From assembly GCA_021730985.1 (NCBI GenBank), contig JAKFYI010000003.1, forward strand, positions 87,174 through 151,173: 64,000 nucleotides of DNA, in the 5' to 3' direction. Under the pieces are notes generated by a model, which had not been told where the DNA came from, did not search any database, and saw only the letters and a list, made by a program, of their open reading frames with translations. Each line of letters begins with the position of its first letter. Positions within the stretch are counted from its first letter, which is position 1. Positions 56,785 through 64,000 of this stretch are shown piece by piece. Source of the stretch: Hyphomicrobiales bacterium (lineage in GTDB: Bacteria > Pseudomonadota > Alphaproteobacteria > Rhizobiales > Xanthobacteraceae). Position numbers and translations under genes: made by a program.

Positions 56785-58047
56785 TTACATCAGTTTGCGG
56801 TAGGCCCACTGCGCGCAGGCGAACAGGTTGCGGTCATCGTGGCGTCTCGCCACCAGTTGCGCGCCGATCGGCATTCCGGCAGGTCCCCGAAACACCGGAA
56901 GCGTGATGGCCGGCACATGCAGGATGGTCCAGAGCTGGAACATCGGCACGCCATCGAACGCCTGGAAGCCGGCCGGTGCTTCGCCGAATGCGGCGGGCGT
57001 CAGCAGCACGTCGATGTCGCCCCACAGGTCGTCGAGCCTGATGCGGCATTCCTCGGCGATGCGCTTGGACGCCACATAGCGGTCGAAGTCGCCGCCGATG
57101 CCGTCCTTCAGGCGGCCGCCTCGCAGAGTGTCGCTGATCTCGTCCCAGTGATGCTCTATTTCCCAGGTGAAGGTGCGCGCGAATTCGAAGCTCGATATCC
57201 AGCGGTGCGCCTCGTTCAGCCGTTCGAAATCCGCAGGAAGGTCGAATTCGCTGACATGGGCACCGGCGCGCGCCAGCCGCAGCGCCGCGTCCTCCACCAG
57301 CGTCCGGGTGTTCGGCTCGAACCGGTCCCAGATATGGCTCTTGCAGACGGCGATGTGCGGCGGCCGGTCGAGCGTCGGGATCGGTTCCGGCGCAATGCCG
57401 AGCAGCACGTCACGGTAGAGCGCGACGTCCTCCACCGACCGCGCCAGGATGCCGAGCGAGTCCAGCGACCCCGAGGCCTCCATCACGCCGTGCAGACGAT
57501 GCTCGCCCCAGGTCGGGCGGTAGCCGATCACGCCGCAGAACGAGGCGGGGCGGATGGTCGAGCCGGTGGTCTGCGTGCCGATCGCAAGCGGCGCCATGAA
57601 GTCCGCCACCGCAGCCGCCGAGCCGCTCGACGAGCCGCCAGGCGTGCGGCTGAGATCGTGCGGATTGCGGGTCGGGCCCGGATGCAGGTTGGCGAATTCC
57701 GTGGTGACGGTCTTGCCGAGCAGCAGGCCGCCGGCCCTGCGGGACAATGCCACGCAGGCGGCGTCGCGCTCAGGCTGCCGGCCCTTGTGGATCGGCGTTC
57801 CCCATTCGGTCGGCATGTCTTCGGTATCGACGATGTCCTTGACGCCGAACGGCACACCGGTGAGCGGGCCCTTGCTGCCGCTCTTGTCGATTGCGCGCGC
57901 CGCGGCAATCGCCTGGTCCGCGTTCACATAGGCCCAGGCCTGGACTTCCTTCTCGCGCGCTGAGATGCGCTCAAGGCAGGCGCGCGTCACCGCTTCGCAG
58001 GTCGTCTTGCCTGCGCGGACGCCTGCGACGATCTCGGTCGCCGTCAT
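56785..58047 (-). CDS. Amidase signature family protein
   Basis: About 420 residues. The amidase-signature triad is visible: Lys in GVPFGVKDIVDTEDMPTEWG, the Ser-rich TPGGSSSGSAAAVADFMAPL with the cis-serine, and the nucleophile in TQTTGSTIRPASFCG. It hydrolyses an amide in the cytoplasm. Conservation seems to start a few residues upstream of the ATG at 58047 (KPLNE before the methionine), but the only codons near the good GAGGGAGAG site are ATT and ATC, so the true start is uncertain. It is followed at 11 bp by the alpha/beta hydrolase. Confidence 0.87.
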   Translation of the reverse strand: MTATEIVAGVRAGKTTCEAVTRACLERISAREKEVQAWAYVNADQAIAAARAIDKSGSKGPLTGVPFGVKDIVDTEDMPTEWGTPIHKGRQPERDAACVALSRRAGGLLLGKTVTTEFANLHPGPTRNPHDLSRTPGGSSSGSAAAVADFMAPLAIGTQTTGSTIRPASFCGVIGYRPTWGEHRLHGVMEASGSLDSLGILARSVEDVALYRDVLLGIAPEPIPTLDRPPHIAVCKSHIWDRFEPNTRTLVEDAALRLARAGAHVSEFDLPADFERLNEAHRWISSFEFARTFTWEIEHHWDEISDTLRGGRLKDGIGGDFDRYVASKRIAEECRIRLDDLWGDIDVLLTPAAFGEAPAGFQAFDGVPMFQLWTILHVPAITLPVFRGPAGMPIGAQLVARRHDDRNLFACAQWAYRKLM

Positions 58048-58167
58048 TTCGTTGAGCGGTTTGATGCGTCTCTCCCTCGCGCGAATGCTCGCACAGGGAG
58101 CGCAGGCCAGCAACGAAAACGGGCCTGCCGCAACAGCAGGCCCGCCCTGCGTGGGCGTTGGCAAGCG

Positions 58168-58467
58168 CTACCTCGCCACGGCCACCATGGAATCGATGGC
58201 CTTGCCGTCGGGATTGCTGAGGCAGTGCTCGACGAATCTCTCGGTCTGCTTGTGCAGCGCGTCCAGGTTGAAATTCTGATTGCCGGATTTTCCGAGCAGG
58301 AAGCCGTGCAGGAATGCGATCGCGATGTCCCGGTTGGGTCCGCTTTCTCGCATCACGTCCCGGCATTTGTACTGGTCGACCGTGCGGCTGAGGTTGTCCT
58401 GGCCGTGCCCCGGGACGGGAAGAATGGCGAGAGCCGCAACCAGGATGAGTGCCGGCCCGATATTCAT
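58168..58467 (-). CDS. HdeA/HdeB family small periplasmic protein
   Basis: 99 residues: a signal peptide (ALILVAALAILPVPGHGQ) followed by a short helical domain with YKCRDVMRESGPNRD and VEHCLSNPDGKAIDSM. The two cysteines (about 35 and 82) match the single disulfide of HdeA-type acid-stress chaperones. The role as a chaperone is family knowledge and has not been shown for such rhizobial members. It lies 120 bp upstream of the amidase start and 11 bp after the next hypothetical gene. Confidence 0.8.
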   Translation of the reverse strand: MNIGPALILVAALAILPVPGHGQDNLSRTVDQYKCRDVMRESGPNRDIAIAFLHGFLLGKSGNQNFNLDALHKQTERFVEHCLSNPDGKAIDSMVAVAR

Positions 58468-58478
58468 CCGAATCCCTT

Positions 58479-58805
58479 TCAATTGCATGAGCCGCGGCGC
58501 AACAGCCCGATGCAGTTGGTGCCGTGTCCGAAGCTGATGCCGCCGAGCGTCGCGGGCGAGCTCGAAGAATATCCGCTGATTGCCGTGCCGATGTCCTCGA
58601 TTGGCCGCATCGACACGGAAGATCGCGTCGTTCCGCCAATATTCGATGTGCCAGATCTCGGCATCTGGGTCTCGCAATAGGTGCCATCGATCACGGGGTT
58701 GCACCTTTGCGCGAATGACGGAGTCGGTGCCAGCGCAGCGATTGCCGCAGCGATCGCCAGCGCGGGGCGCAGGGCCAGCCGATTCTGTCCGTATAATGGG
58801 CTCAT
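58479..58805 (-). CDS. Small secreted hypothetical protein
   Basis: 108 residues. The N-terminal signal (ALRPALAIAAAIAALAPTPSFA) is clear; the mature part is Ser/Gly-rich with four cysteines (QRCNPVIDGTYCE, TNCIG, RGSCN), which suggests two disulfides. I do not recognise the family. Its position and orientation next to the HdeA-like gene suggest a shared transcript. The reading frame continues beyond the ATG at 58805 in the opposite-strand shadow of the next gene; the signal peptide decides the start. Confidence 0.7.
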   Translation of the reverse strand: MSPLYGQNRLALRPALAIAAAIAALAPTPSFAQRCNPVIDGTYCETQMPRSGTSNIGGTTRSSVSMRPIEDIGTAISGYSSSSPATLGGISFGHGTNCIGLLRRGSCN

Positions 58806-58846
58806 GGCCGACAAGGATAGTCCAATCGCGTTGCCGCCGGAACCCG

Positions 58847-59719
58847 TCAACGCGCCGCGAGGCCTTCGTAGCTCTTGTCCTTGAGGAACTGCGCAAGATC
58901 CCAGCGCTTGACCTGATCCATCACCTCGTCGAACTCCGACTGCGGAATGGTTTTGTGAACGAACCGCTCGCCGCGGCCGAACTTGCTGAAGTCCCATGGA
59001 TGATAGGTCTCGAACTCGGCCGGAACCGCGAGTTTCCACAGTGGCTGGTACTTCTTGAGGTCGGCGTCCATCGCCTTCTCGGCACGGTCGAGCGCGCGCA
59101 AGTAGCGCTGGGTGACATCGGGATCGAAGCCCTCCGGCACCCACCACAGTGTGTGGAACGTGTCCTCGATGATCTTGCGAAGCCCAAGCTGCTCGGCCAT
59201 CGCAATCTGCGGCGGCAGCAGGCTTGCCGCCTCGACCTCGCCGTCGAGCAAAGCTTTCAAGCGTGCACCGAAGCCGCCGGTGTTGACGGTCTTGATGTGC
59301 GCCAGCGGCAGGTGCTTCTCCAGCCGGTAGGGCACATTGAAATGGCTGCCGGCGCGCATGCCGACCGAGATCGGAATGTCCTTGAGGTCCTTCGGTTCGC
59401 GGATGTTGGAATCCGGCCGCACAAAGATCGCCCAGGGTGAATCGCCGTAGGCCTCCGGCACGAACTTGCCCATGCCGGCCGAGGCGTTGCAGATCGATCC
59501 CCAGACGCAGGCACCCTGGATCACCTCCGCGTTGTCCTTGGTGTAGGGGCGGTCCTGCGGCCGCTCCAGGTAGTTGAGGCCCTTCCAGCTCGACTGCGTG
59601 CCGCGAAACGTCTTCCAGTCGAACGTGACGTCGAGTCCTTCGGCGGTGAAGAAGCCTTCCTGCTGTGCGACGAAGTCGTTGAGACCCATGCCTTTCGGGG
59701 CGACGGTGACTTTTCTCAT
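58847..59719 (-). CDS. NMT1/THI5-like periplasmic-binding-fold protein without signal peptide
   Basis: 290 residues of the SsuA/NMT1-like binding fold: VTVAPKGMGLNDFVAQQEGFF at the start, GLDVTFDWKTFRG, AIFVRPDSNIREPKDLKDI, then LKALLDGEVEAASLLPPQI. The protein begins MRKVTVAPKG with no signal, and CCGGAGGACC directly upstream supports this start, so it should stay in the cytoplasm. 4,5-dihydroxyphthalate decarboxylase has a related fold, so an enzyme role is possible as well as a lost export signal. No ABC permease or ATPase gene is nearby. Confidence 0.83.
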   Translation of the reverse strand: MRKVTVAPKGMGLNDFVAQQEGFFTAEGLDVTFDWKTFRGTQSSWKGLNYLERPQDRPYTKDNAEVIQGACVWGSICNASAGMGKFVPEAYGDSPWAIFVRPDSNIREPKDLKDIPISVGMRAGSHFNVPYRLEKHLPLAHIKTVNTGGFGARLKALLDGEVEAASLLPPQIAMAEQLGLRKIIEDTFHTLWWVPEGFDPDVTQRYLRALDRAEKAMDADLKKYQPLWKLAVPAEFETYHPWDFSKFGRGERFVHKTIPQSEFDEVMDQVKRWDLAQFLKDKSYEGLAAR

Positions 59720-59829
59720 GGCGGTCCTCCGGCTGTGCCGCTCGTTCGGGCGGCTTGGGCAAAAGATATCATCTTTTGGAAGGCCGTTGAAGCCTGGATT
59801 TGTGCCTGCTTGTTGCGGCCTCTCTCCGC

Positions 59830-59926
59830 CCTCATCCTGAGGAGCGGCCGAAGGCCGCGTCTCGAAGGATGGGGCGGCCCCATGCTTCGAGACGCATCGC
59901 TACGCGATGCTCCTCAGCATGAGGCC
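59830..59926. repeat. Inverted repeat of the CCTCATCCTGAGGAG family
   Basis: The copy reads CCTCATCCTGAGGAGCGGCC, CTCGAAGGATGGGGCGGCCC, CATGCTTCGAGACGC and ends CTCCTCAGCATGAGGCC. Inner hairpins CGGCCGAAGGCCG and GCATCGCTACGCGATGC are compensatory variants relative to the copies at 43902 and 55422. It sits in the divergent gap before the acyl-CoA dehydrogenase gene. Confidence 0.88.
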
Positions 59927-59961
59927 GATTGGGCCGACGCCTTGGTGCTAAAGTAAGCCGG

Positions 59962-61131
59962 ATGGATTTCTCTCTTTCTCCAGAGCAGCAGGCGATCCGC
60001 GCGGCGGCCGAGCGCATCTGCGCGCGGTTTCCGGACGGCTACTGGCTCGCCAAGGACGAGGAGGGCGCCTTCCCGCATGATTTCCACCGCGCCTTCGCCG
60101 ATGATGGTTGGCTCGGCATCTGCATCCCGCAGCAGTACGGCGGTTCCGGCCTCGGCGTCACCGAGGCTGCGATCCTGATGCAGACCATCGCGGAATCCGG
60201 CGCAGGCATGTCGGGGGCGTCCGCGCTGCATATGAACATCTTCGGACTGAACCCAGTGGTGGTGTTCGGCACCGACGAGCAGAAAAAGCGCATGCTGCCG
60301 CCATTGGTCGCGGGCGACGACAAGGCCTGCTTCGCGGTCACCGAGCCGAATGTCGGGCTCGACACGCTCAAGCTCAAGACCAAGGCGGTGCGCGAGGGCA
60401 ACGACCGCTACGTCATCTCAGGGCAGAAAATCTGGATATCGACGGCGCAGGTCGCGACCAAGATGCTGATTCTGGCGCGCACCACGCCGCTGGAGCAGGT
60501 GAAGCGCCGCACTGACGGGCTGAGCCTGTTCTACACCGACTTCAACCGCGACCGCATCGACGCCCGCGAGATCCCGAAGATGGGACGCAGCGCCGTCGAC
60601 TCCAACGAGCTGTTCATCGACAACCTGCCGGTGCCGATGGCCGACCGCATTGGCGAGGAGGGGCAGGGCTTCGAATACATCCTGCATGGCATGAACCCCG
60701 AGCGCATCCTGATCGGCGCGGAGGCCGTGGGGCTGGGCCGCGCCGCGCTTCGCAAGGCGTCCAGCTATGCAAAAGAACGCATCGTGTTCGACCGGCCGAT
60801 CGGGCAGAACCAGGGCATCCAGCATCCGCTGGCGAAGTGCTGGATGGAACTGGAGGCGGCGAACCTGATGGCGTTCAAGGCCGCCTCGCTCTACGACCAG
60901 GGCGAGCCGTGCGGGCTCGAGGCCAACGCCGCGAAGTATCTCGCGGGCGAAGCCGCATTCAAGGCCTGCGAGACCGCGCTGATGACCCACGGCGGCATGG
61001 GCTACGCCAAGGAATTTCACGTCGAGCGCTATCTGCGCGAAGTGCTGATCGCGCGCATCGCGCCGGTGTCGCCGCAGATGATCCTGAATTTCATCGCCGA
61101 GCGCGCGCTCGGCCTGCCGAAGTCGTATTAG
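59962..61131 (+). CDS. Acyl-CoA dehydrogenase
   Basis: 389 residues. Segments are FSLSPEQQAIRAAAERICAR at the start, CFAVTEPNVGLDTLKLKTKA in the FAD/substrate region, ISGQKIWISTAQVA and FDRPIGQNQGIQHPLA, plus GGMGYAKEFHVERYLRE. The glutamate in LHGMNPERILIGAEAVG lies where isovaleryl-CoA and long-chain dehydrogenases keep their catalytic base, unlike the pair at 39.4-41.8 kb. It introduces a 2,3 double bond into an acyl-CoA. A VOC-family gene follows after a repeat element. Confidence 0.9.
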   Translation: MDFSLSPEQQAIRAAAERICARFPDGYWLAKDEEGAFPHDFHRAFADDGWLGICIPQQYGGSGLGVTEAAILMQTIAESGAGMSGASALHMNIFGLNPVVVFGTDEQKKRMLPPLVAGDDKACFAVTEPNVGLDTLKLKTKAVREGNDRYVISGQKIWISTAQVATKMLILARTTPLEQVKRRTDGLSLFYTDFNRDRIDAREIPKMGRSAVDSNELFIDNLPVPMADRIGEEGQGFEYILHGMNPERILIGAEAVGLGRAALRKASSYAKERIVFDRPIGQNQGIQHPLAKCWMELEAANLMAFKAASLYDQGEPCGLEANAAKYLAGEAAFKACETALMTHGGMGYAKEFHVERYLREVLIARIAPVSPQMILNFIAERALGLPKSY

Positions 61132-61173
61132 AGATCGAAATGCCGGAAACGGTTCGAGAGGCGGATTCGGTTT

Positions 61174-61289
61174 ACCTCTCCCATAGGGAGAGGTCGGCAC
61201 GCGTGAGCGTGCCGGGTGAGAGGTTACGCTCTTCCGGCAAGACCAGACCCCCTCACCTCAACCCTCTCCCCGCAGGGGAGAGGGGGCCC
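61174..61289. repeat. Compound palindromic repeat (CTCTCCC...GGGAGAGG family)
   Basis: Four hairpin parts in a row: ACCTCTCCC ATA GGGAGAGGT (61174-61194), CGGCACGC GTGA GCGTGCCG (61195-61214), a GTGAGAGG / CCCCTCACCT pairing across the unit, and CCCTCTCCCC GCA GGGGAGAGGG at the right end. The same layout with a different sequence is seen at 63857-63961. Confidence 0.83.
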
Positions 61290-61330
61290 GCCGCCGGTGC
61301 CGCAACAATTTCGTTCAATGGGACAAAGTC

Positions 61331-62227
61331 ATGATCAAAGTTCGCCGCATCGGTCACGCCACGTTCGAGACGCCCGATCTCGCGAAGATGGTCGACTACC
61401 ACACCGAGGTGACCGGACTGACGCTGGCGTCCCAGGACGCCGATCACGCGTTCCTCGCCTCTCGCACCGGGCAACTGGCGATCCAACTGCGCCGCGCCAC
61501 TCATGCGAAATGCAGCGGGCTTTGCTTCGAGGTGGCGCCCGACGAGGATTTCGCCGACATGGCGCGCAGGCTCACGGCGCTCGGCATCAAAAGCGATCTG
61601 CGAAATGACTCGGCGCCCGGTCTCGGCAAGGTGCTGGCGTTTGAGGACCCGAAGGGCACCACCATCGAAGTGTTCAACGAGTGGAAATCGCTCGCCCGCA
61701 ACCAGCCGTTCAACGGCGTCGGCGTGCTCAAGCTTGGCCATCTGGCGTTCTGTGTCGACGATCCGAAGGCGATCTCGGAATTCTATGCGCGCGTGCTCGG
61801 CTTCAAGGTGGCCGACTGGATCAGCGACATGTTCGTGTTCATGCGCTGCAACGCCGACCATCACACGGTGAATTTCATCGTCGGCCCGCACGGCCGGATG
61901 CATCACGTCGCATTCGAGCTGAGCGACGCCGCGCATCTGCACACCTCCTGCGATGTGTTGGGCGAAAAGGACATCAAGATTGTCTGGGGTCCGGTGCGTC
62001 TGGGGCCTGGCCACAACGCCGCCACGTTCCATCGCAACCCGGACGATCAGGTGGTCGAGATGTTCGCCGAGCTCGATCAGATGAAGGACGAAACGCTCGG
62101 CTATTACGATCCGCGCCCCTGGCACAAGGATCACCCGCAGCGTCCCAAGGTCTGGCCGGAGAGCCACGGCACGCAATATGTGTGGGGCCTGCCGCCGTCG
62201 CCGGAGTTTCTGCGCGCGAGGAAGTAG
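61331..62227 (+). CDS. VOC family protein (type I extradiol dioxygenase-like)
   Basis: 298 residues, the same length as the paralogue at 29788. Likely metal ligands are His in KLGHLAFCVDD, His in GRMHHVAFELSD and Glu in VVEMFAELD; the PRPWHKDHPQ block near the C-terminus is shared. Extradiol-type ring cleavage is plausible. It follows the acyl-CoA dehydrogenase on the same strand with a repeat in the 199-bp gap, and converges with the UbiD-family gene across another repeat. Confidence 0.88.
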   Translation: MIKVRRIGHATFETPDLAKMVDYHTEVTGLTLASQDADHAFLASRTGQLAIQLRRATHAKCSGLCFEVAPDEDFADMARRLTALGIKSDLRNDSAPGLGKVLAFEDPKGTTIEVFNEWKSLARNQPFNGVGVLKLGHLAFCVDDPKAISEFYARVLGFKVADWISDMFVFMRCNADHHTVNFIVGPHGRMHHVAFELSDAAHLHTSCDVLGEKDIKIVWGPVRLGPGHNAATFHRNPDDQVVEMFAELDQMKDETLGYYDPRPWHKDHPQRPKVWPESHGTQYVWGLPPSPEFLRARK

Positions 62228-62248
62228 GGGAGTCACCGCTCTATCCTT

Positions 62249-62329
62249 GTCATGCCCGGCCTTGTGCCGGGCATCCACGCCTTATTTTGACGCCAAAGCG
62301 TGGATGGCCGGGACAAGCCCGGCCATGAC
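62249..62329. repeat. Inverted repeat of the GTCATGCCCGGCC...GGCCATGAC family
   Basis: Left arm GTCATGCCCGGCCTTGTGCC followed by GGGCATCCACGC, and right arm GCGTGGATGGCCGGGACAAG followed by CCCGGCCATGAC, pair over about 30 bp around a short loop. It matches the copy at 39272. It lies between convergent genes and may terminate both. Confidence 0.88.
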
Positions 62330-62337
62330 GGAATGCC

Positions 62338-63807
62338 TTATCGCCGCTTGCGTTTTGACACCTTTGTCTTCTGTGCTTTCCCGCCAATCACCCCACCCCA
62401 CTTCGCCTCGATCTCGCGCGCTTCCTCCTGGGTGAGCGCCGAGGTCGGCGGATAGCTGTCCTTGAGGTGAAACGGCCGCACCGCCTCGATGATCGCCTTG
62501 GAGTGCGAGGTGACGCCGGCCTGCTTGGCGTCCTCGGGGATGCGCGGGTCGAGCCCCGACGACCAGGCGTTGCGAACGATGTCGATCTGCTCGGACGGCT
62601 CGCAGCGCGTGGTGACCGCCCACATCACGTCGGCGAGGTTGGAGGGGTCCACGTCGTCATCGACGACGACCACAAGCCGCCCCATGTAGCTGTTGGCGGC
62701 GGCGATCAGCGCCGCGCGCTTGGCGTGGCCGGCGTAGCGCTGCTTGAGGGCGACCACCGTCATCAGTTGCGCGACGTGCTGCCAGACGCCGGTCACGTCG
62801 GTGACGCCGGAGGTTTCCAGGTTGCTCCAGATCGAGGCGGCGCGGAACGGCAGGCCGAAGTGGAAGCGCGGCGGCTTCATCGGCGGCGAGCCCAGCAGGA
62901 TCGGATTGTCGCGGTGGTGGATCGCCTTGACCTCCATCACCGGGCAGGGCCGCGCGTCGTTGGCGTAGTAGCCGGTGAACTCGCCGAACGGCCCTTCCGG
63001 CAGCGTCAGCTTGCTCATCGGCAGCAGTTCGCCCTCCAGGATGATCTCGGCGTTGGCGGGCAGCGGCAGGCCGGTCACCGGCCCCGCCATCACCTCGATC
63101 GGCGCGCCCTTGATGGCGCCGGCGAAATCGTACTCCGACTGGCCGTCCGGCAGGTATTCGAAACCCGCGATGAACAGCGCAGGATCCTGGCCGTTCACCA
63201 CCGCGACCGGACAGGATTGGCCCTTGTCCCAGTATTTCTTGGCGATGATCGCGCCGTGCCGGCCCGGATGATCGAACTGGATGGTAACGCGGTTCTTGCC
63301 GTGCACCTGCACGCGATAGATCGAGGCATTGATCCAGCCGCCGTCTGGATCGCGCATGATGACCAGCGAGCCTGAACCGATGTAGGGGCCGCCGTCCTTG
63401 CGGTGCCAGTGCGGTGCCGGCAGCTTCGAAAGATCGGCCTTCCTGCCGGTGGTGGAGTTTTCCATGAACGCGGCGTCTTTGACCGCGACCGGCTTGAGCG
63501 GCTTCAGGGTCTGGCGGCGCTGCATCCAGACTTTCAGCGCGTCGAGCGGTTTCAGGTCCGGGTCGATGCCGAGCGCGAGCGCCGCACGCTGCGGTGTGGT
63601 GGTGGCGTTGGTGAAGACGCGGACACCCGGCGCCAGCCCCTTGATGCGGTCGAACAGCAGCGCCGGGCACTCCGGCGCACCGGCCGCGACTTCGGTGATG
63701 CCGCCCAGCTCGTACTTCTGGTCGGCGCCTTCGATGCGCTTCAGCGCACCGAGTTCGTCCACCTGCTTGATGAAGCCGCGCAAATCCTTGTAGGTCACGA
63801 ACTGCAC
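62338..63807 (-). CDS. UbiD family decarboxylase
   Basis: 489 residues. UbiD-type blocks are GSGSLVIMRDPDGGWINAS followed by IYRVQVHGKNRVTI (with the prFMN/Mn-binding Asn and Arg), HPGRHGAIIAKKYWDKG and LPEGPFGEFTGYYAND with the catalytic-type glutamate. Such enzymes reversibly decarboxylate aromatic or unsaturated acids using prenylated FMN. The prFMN synthase gene ubiX is not in the window. The start is a GTG at 63807 (a GTG three codons later is also possible). The C-terminal lysine/arginine tail (KTKVSKRKRR) is unusual. Confidence 0.9.
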   Translation of the reverse strand: MQFVTYKDLRGFIKQVDELGALKRIEGADQKYELGGITEVAAGAPECPALLFDRIKGLAPGVRVFTNATTTPQRAALALGIDPDLKPLDALKVWMQRRQTLKPLKPVAVKDAAFMENSTTGRKADLSKLPAPHWHRKDGGPYIGSGSLVIMRDPDGGWINASIYRVQVHGKNRVTIQFDHPGRHGAIIAKKYWDKGQSCPVAVVNGQDPALFIAGFEYLPDGQSEYDFAGAIKGAPIEVMAGPVTGLPLPANAEIILEGELLPMSKLTLPEGPFGEFTGYYANDARPCPVMEVKAIHHRDNPILLGSPPMKPPRFHFGLPFRAASIWSNLETSGVTDVTGVWQHVAQLMTVVALKQRYAGHAKRAALIAAANSYMGRLVVVVDDDVDPSNLADVMWAVTTRCEPSEQIDIVRNAWSSGLDPRIPEDAKQAGVTSHSKAIIEAVRPFHLKDSYPPTSALTQEEAREIEAKWGGVIGGKAQKTKVSKRKRR

Positions 63808-63856
63808 CCGTTTCGATCGTTGTTATTTGCGACGGTAGCACGGCGTCGGGGATGAA

Positions 63857-63961
63857 CCTCCCCCTGAAAGGGGGAGGTCGGCTTGCGAAGCAAGCCGGGA
63901 GGGGGTCAAGATCGGCCGCGAATAACCCCCTCCCTGACCCTCCCCCTTTTAGGGGGAGGGG
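63857..63961. repeat. Compound palindromic repeat (CCTCCCCC...GGGGGAGG family)
   Basis: Parts in order: CCTCCCCC TGAAA GGGGGAGG (63857-63877), CGGCTTGC GAA GCAAGCCG, then GGAGGGGGT pairing with ACCCCCTCC across an inner spacer, and CCTCCCCCT TTT AGGGGGAGG at the right end. The architecture equals that of 61174-61289. Nothing else is seen from here to the window end. Confidence 0.85.
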
Positions 63962-64000
63962 ACCGAGAGATTCCCCGAGCCGCAGAGAGAAAAAGAATCC

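Overview
The window is a GC-rich, densely coded stretch of an alphaproteobacterial chromosome, most likely Hyphomicrobiales of the Bradyrhizobium/Rhodopseudomonas/Xanthobacteraceae kind. Three things point there: codon usage with strong third-position G/C; the many tripartite-tricarboxylate (Bug/TctC-type) solute-binding proteins; and several families of intergenic palindromic repeats of the type common in Bradyrhizobium-like genomes. I see no rRNA, tRNA, CRISPR array, transposase or phage gene. Roughly 65 protein genes are supported.

Region by region. (1) 1-3752: catabolic genes, namely an edge-truncated FAD monooxygenase, divergent from a DUF1185 (amino-acid-synthesis family) protein and an enamidase-like amidohydrolase, then a crotonase. 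(2) 3841-16799: a surface-sugar cluster. It has an SDR reductase, two radical-SAM proteins, a three-gene reverse-strand operon of two FkbM methyltransferases and a CmcI/rhamnosyl-O-methyltransferase-like protein, two glycosyltransferases, and a translationally coupled rfbF-rfbG-C-methyltransferase-epimerase operon. That operon predicts a CDP-linked, C-methyl-branched 6-deoxysugar. A 165-bp pair of long palindromes sits between the two halves. (3) 16897-19252: a DUF3830 protein, an LLM-class flavin oxidoreductase and a TVP38-like membrane protein. (4) 19330-25659 (reverse): a lithotrophic sulfur block (monohaem cytochrome, fccB/soxF-like flavoprotein, soxX, soxY, soxZ, soxA, no soxB/CD) downstream of a two-subunit molybdenum hydroxylase. 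A strong terminator separates the two. (5) 25982-28699: two L,D-transpeptidases flanking an orphan AapJ-like amino-acid binding protein.

(6) 28776-44998: an arylacetate/CoA catabolic region. A DpgC-type cofactor-independent dioxygenase is divergent from a phenylacetate-CoA ligase and a benzoylformate-decarboxylase-like ThDP enzyme. Around them lie an extradiol-like VOC protein, a beta-hydroxyacid dehydrogenase, a crotonase, a metal-dependent hydrolase, a Dabb protein, a carboxymuconolactone-decarboxylase-family protein, two odd acyl-CoA dehydrogenases lacking the usual catalytic glutamates, and an isopropylmalate-dehydrogenase-like enzyme. (7) 45135-63807: a second catabolic island. A molybdenum hydroxylase pair is flanked almost symmetrically by tandem Bug-type binding proteins and then by two paralogous alpha/beta hydrolases of the 2,6-dihydroxypseudooxynicotine-hydrolase type. 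An amidase, two binding-protein-fold proteins without signal peptides, an acyl-CoA dehydrogenase, a VOC protein and a UbiD-type decarboxylase follow.

The best candidate for a poorly described system is the DpgC/CoA-ligase/ThDP-decarboxylase group at 30.7-35.2 kb. Read together, these genes suggest that an aryl-acetate is activated to its CoA thioester, oxygenated without metal or flavin to an aryl-glyoxylate, and decarboxylated to an aldehyde. That uses a vancomycin-biosynthesis-type oxygenase in catabolism. This is inference from family membership; all assignments were made by eye without database searches.
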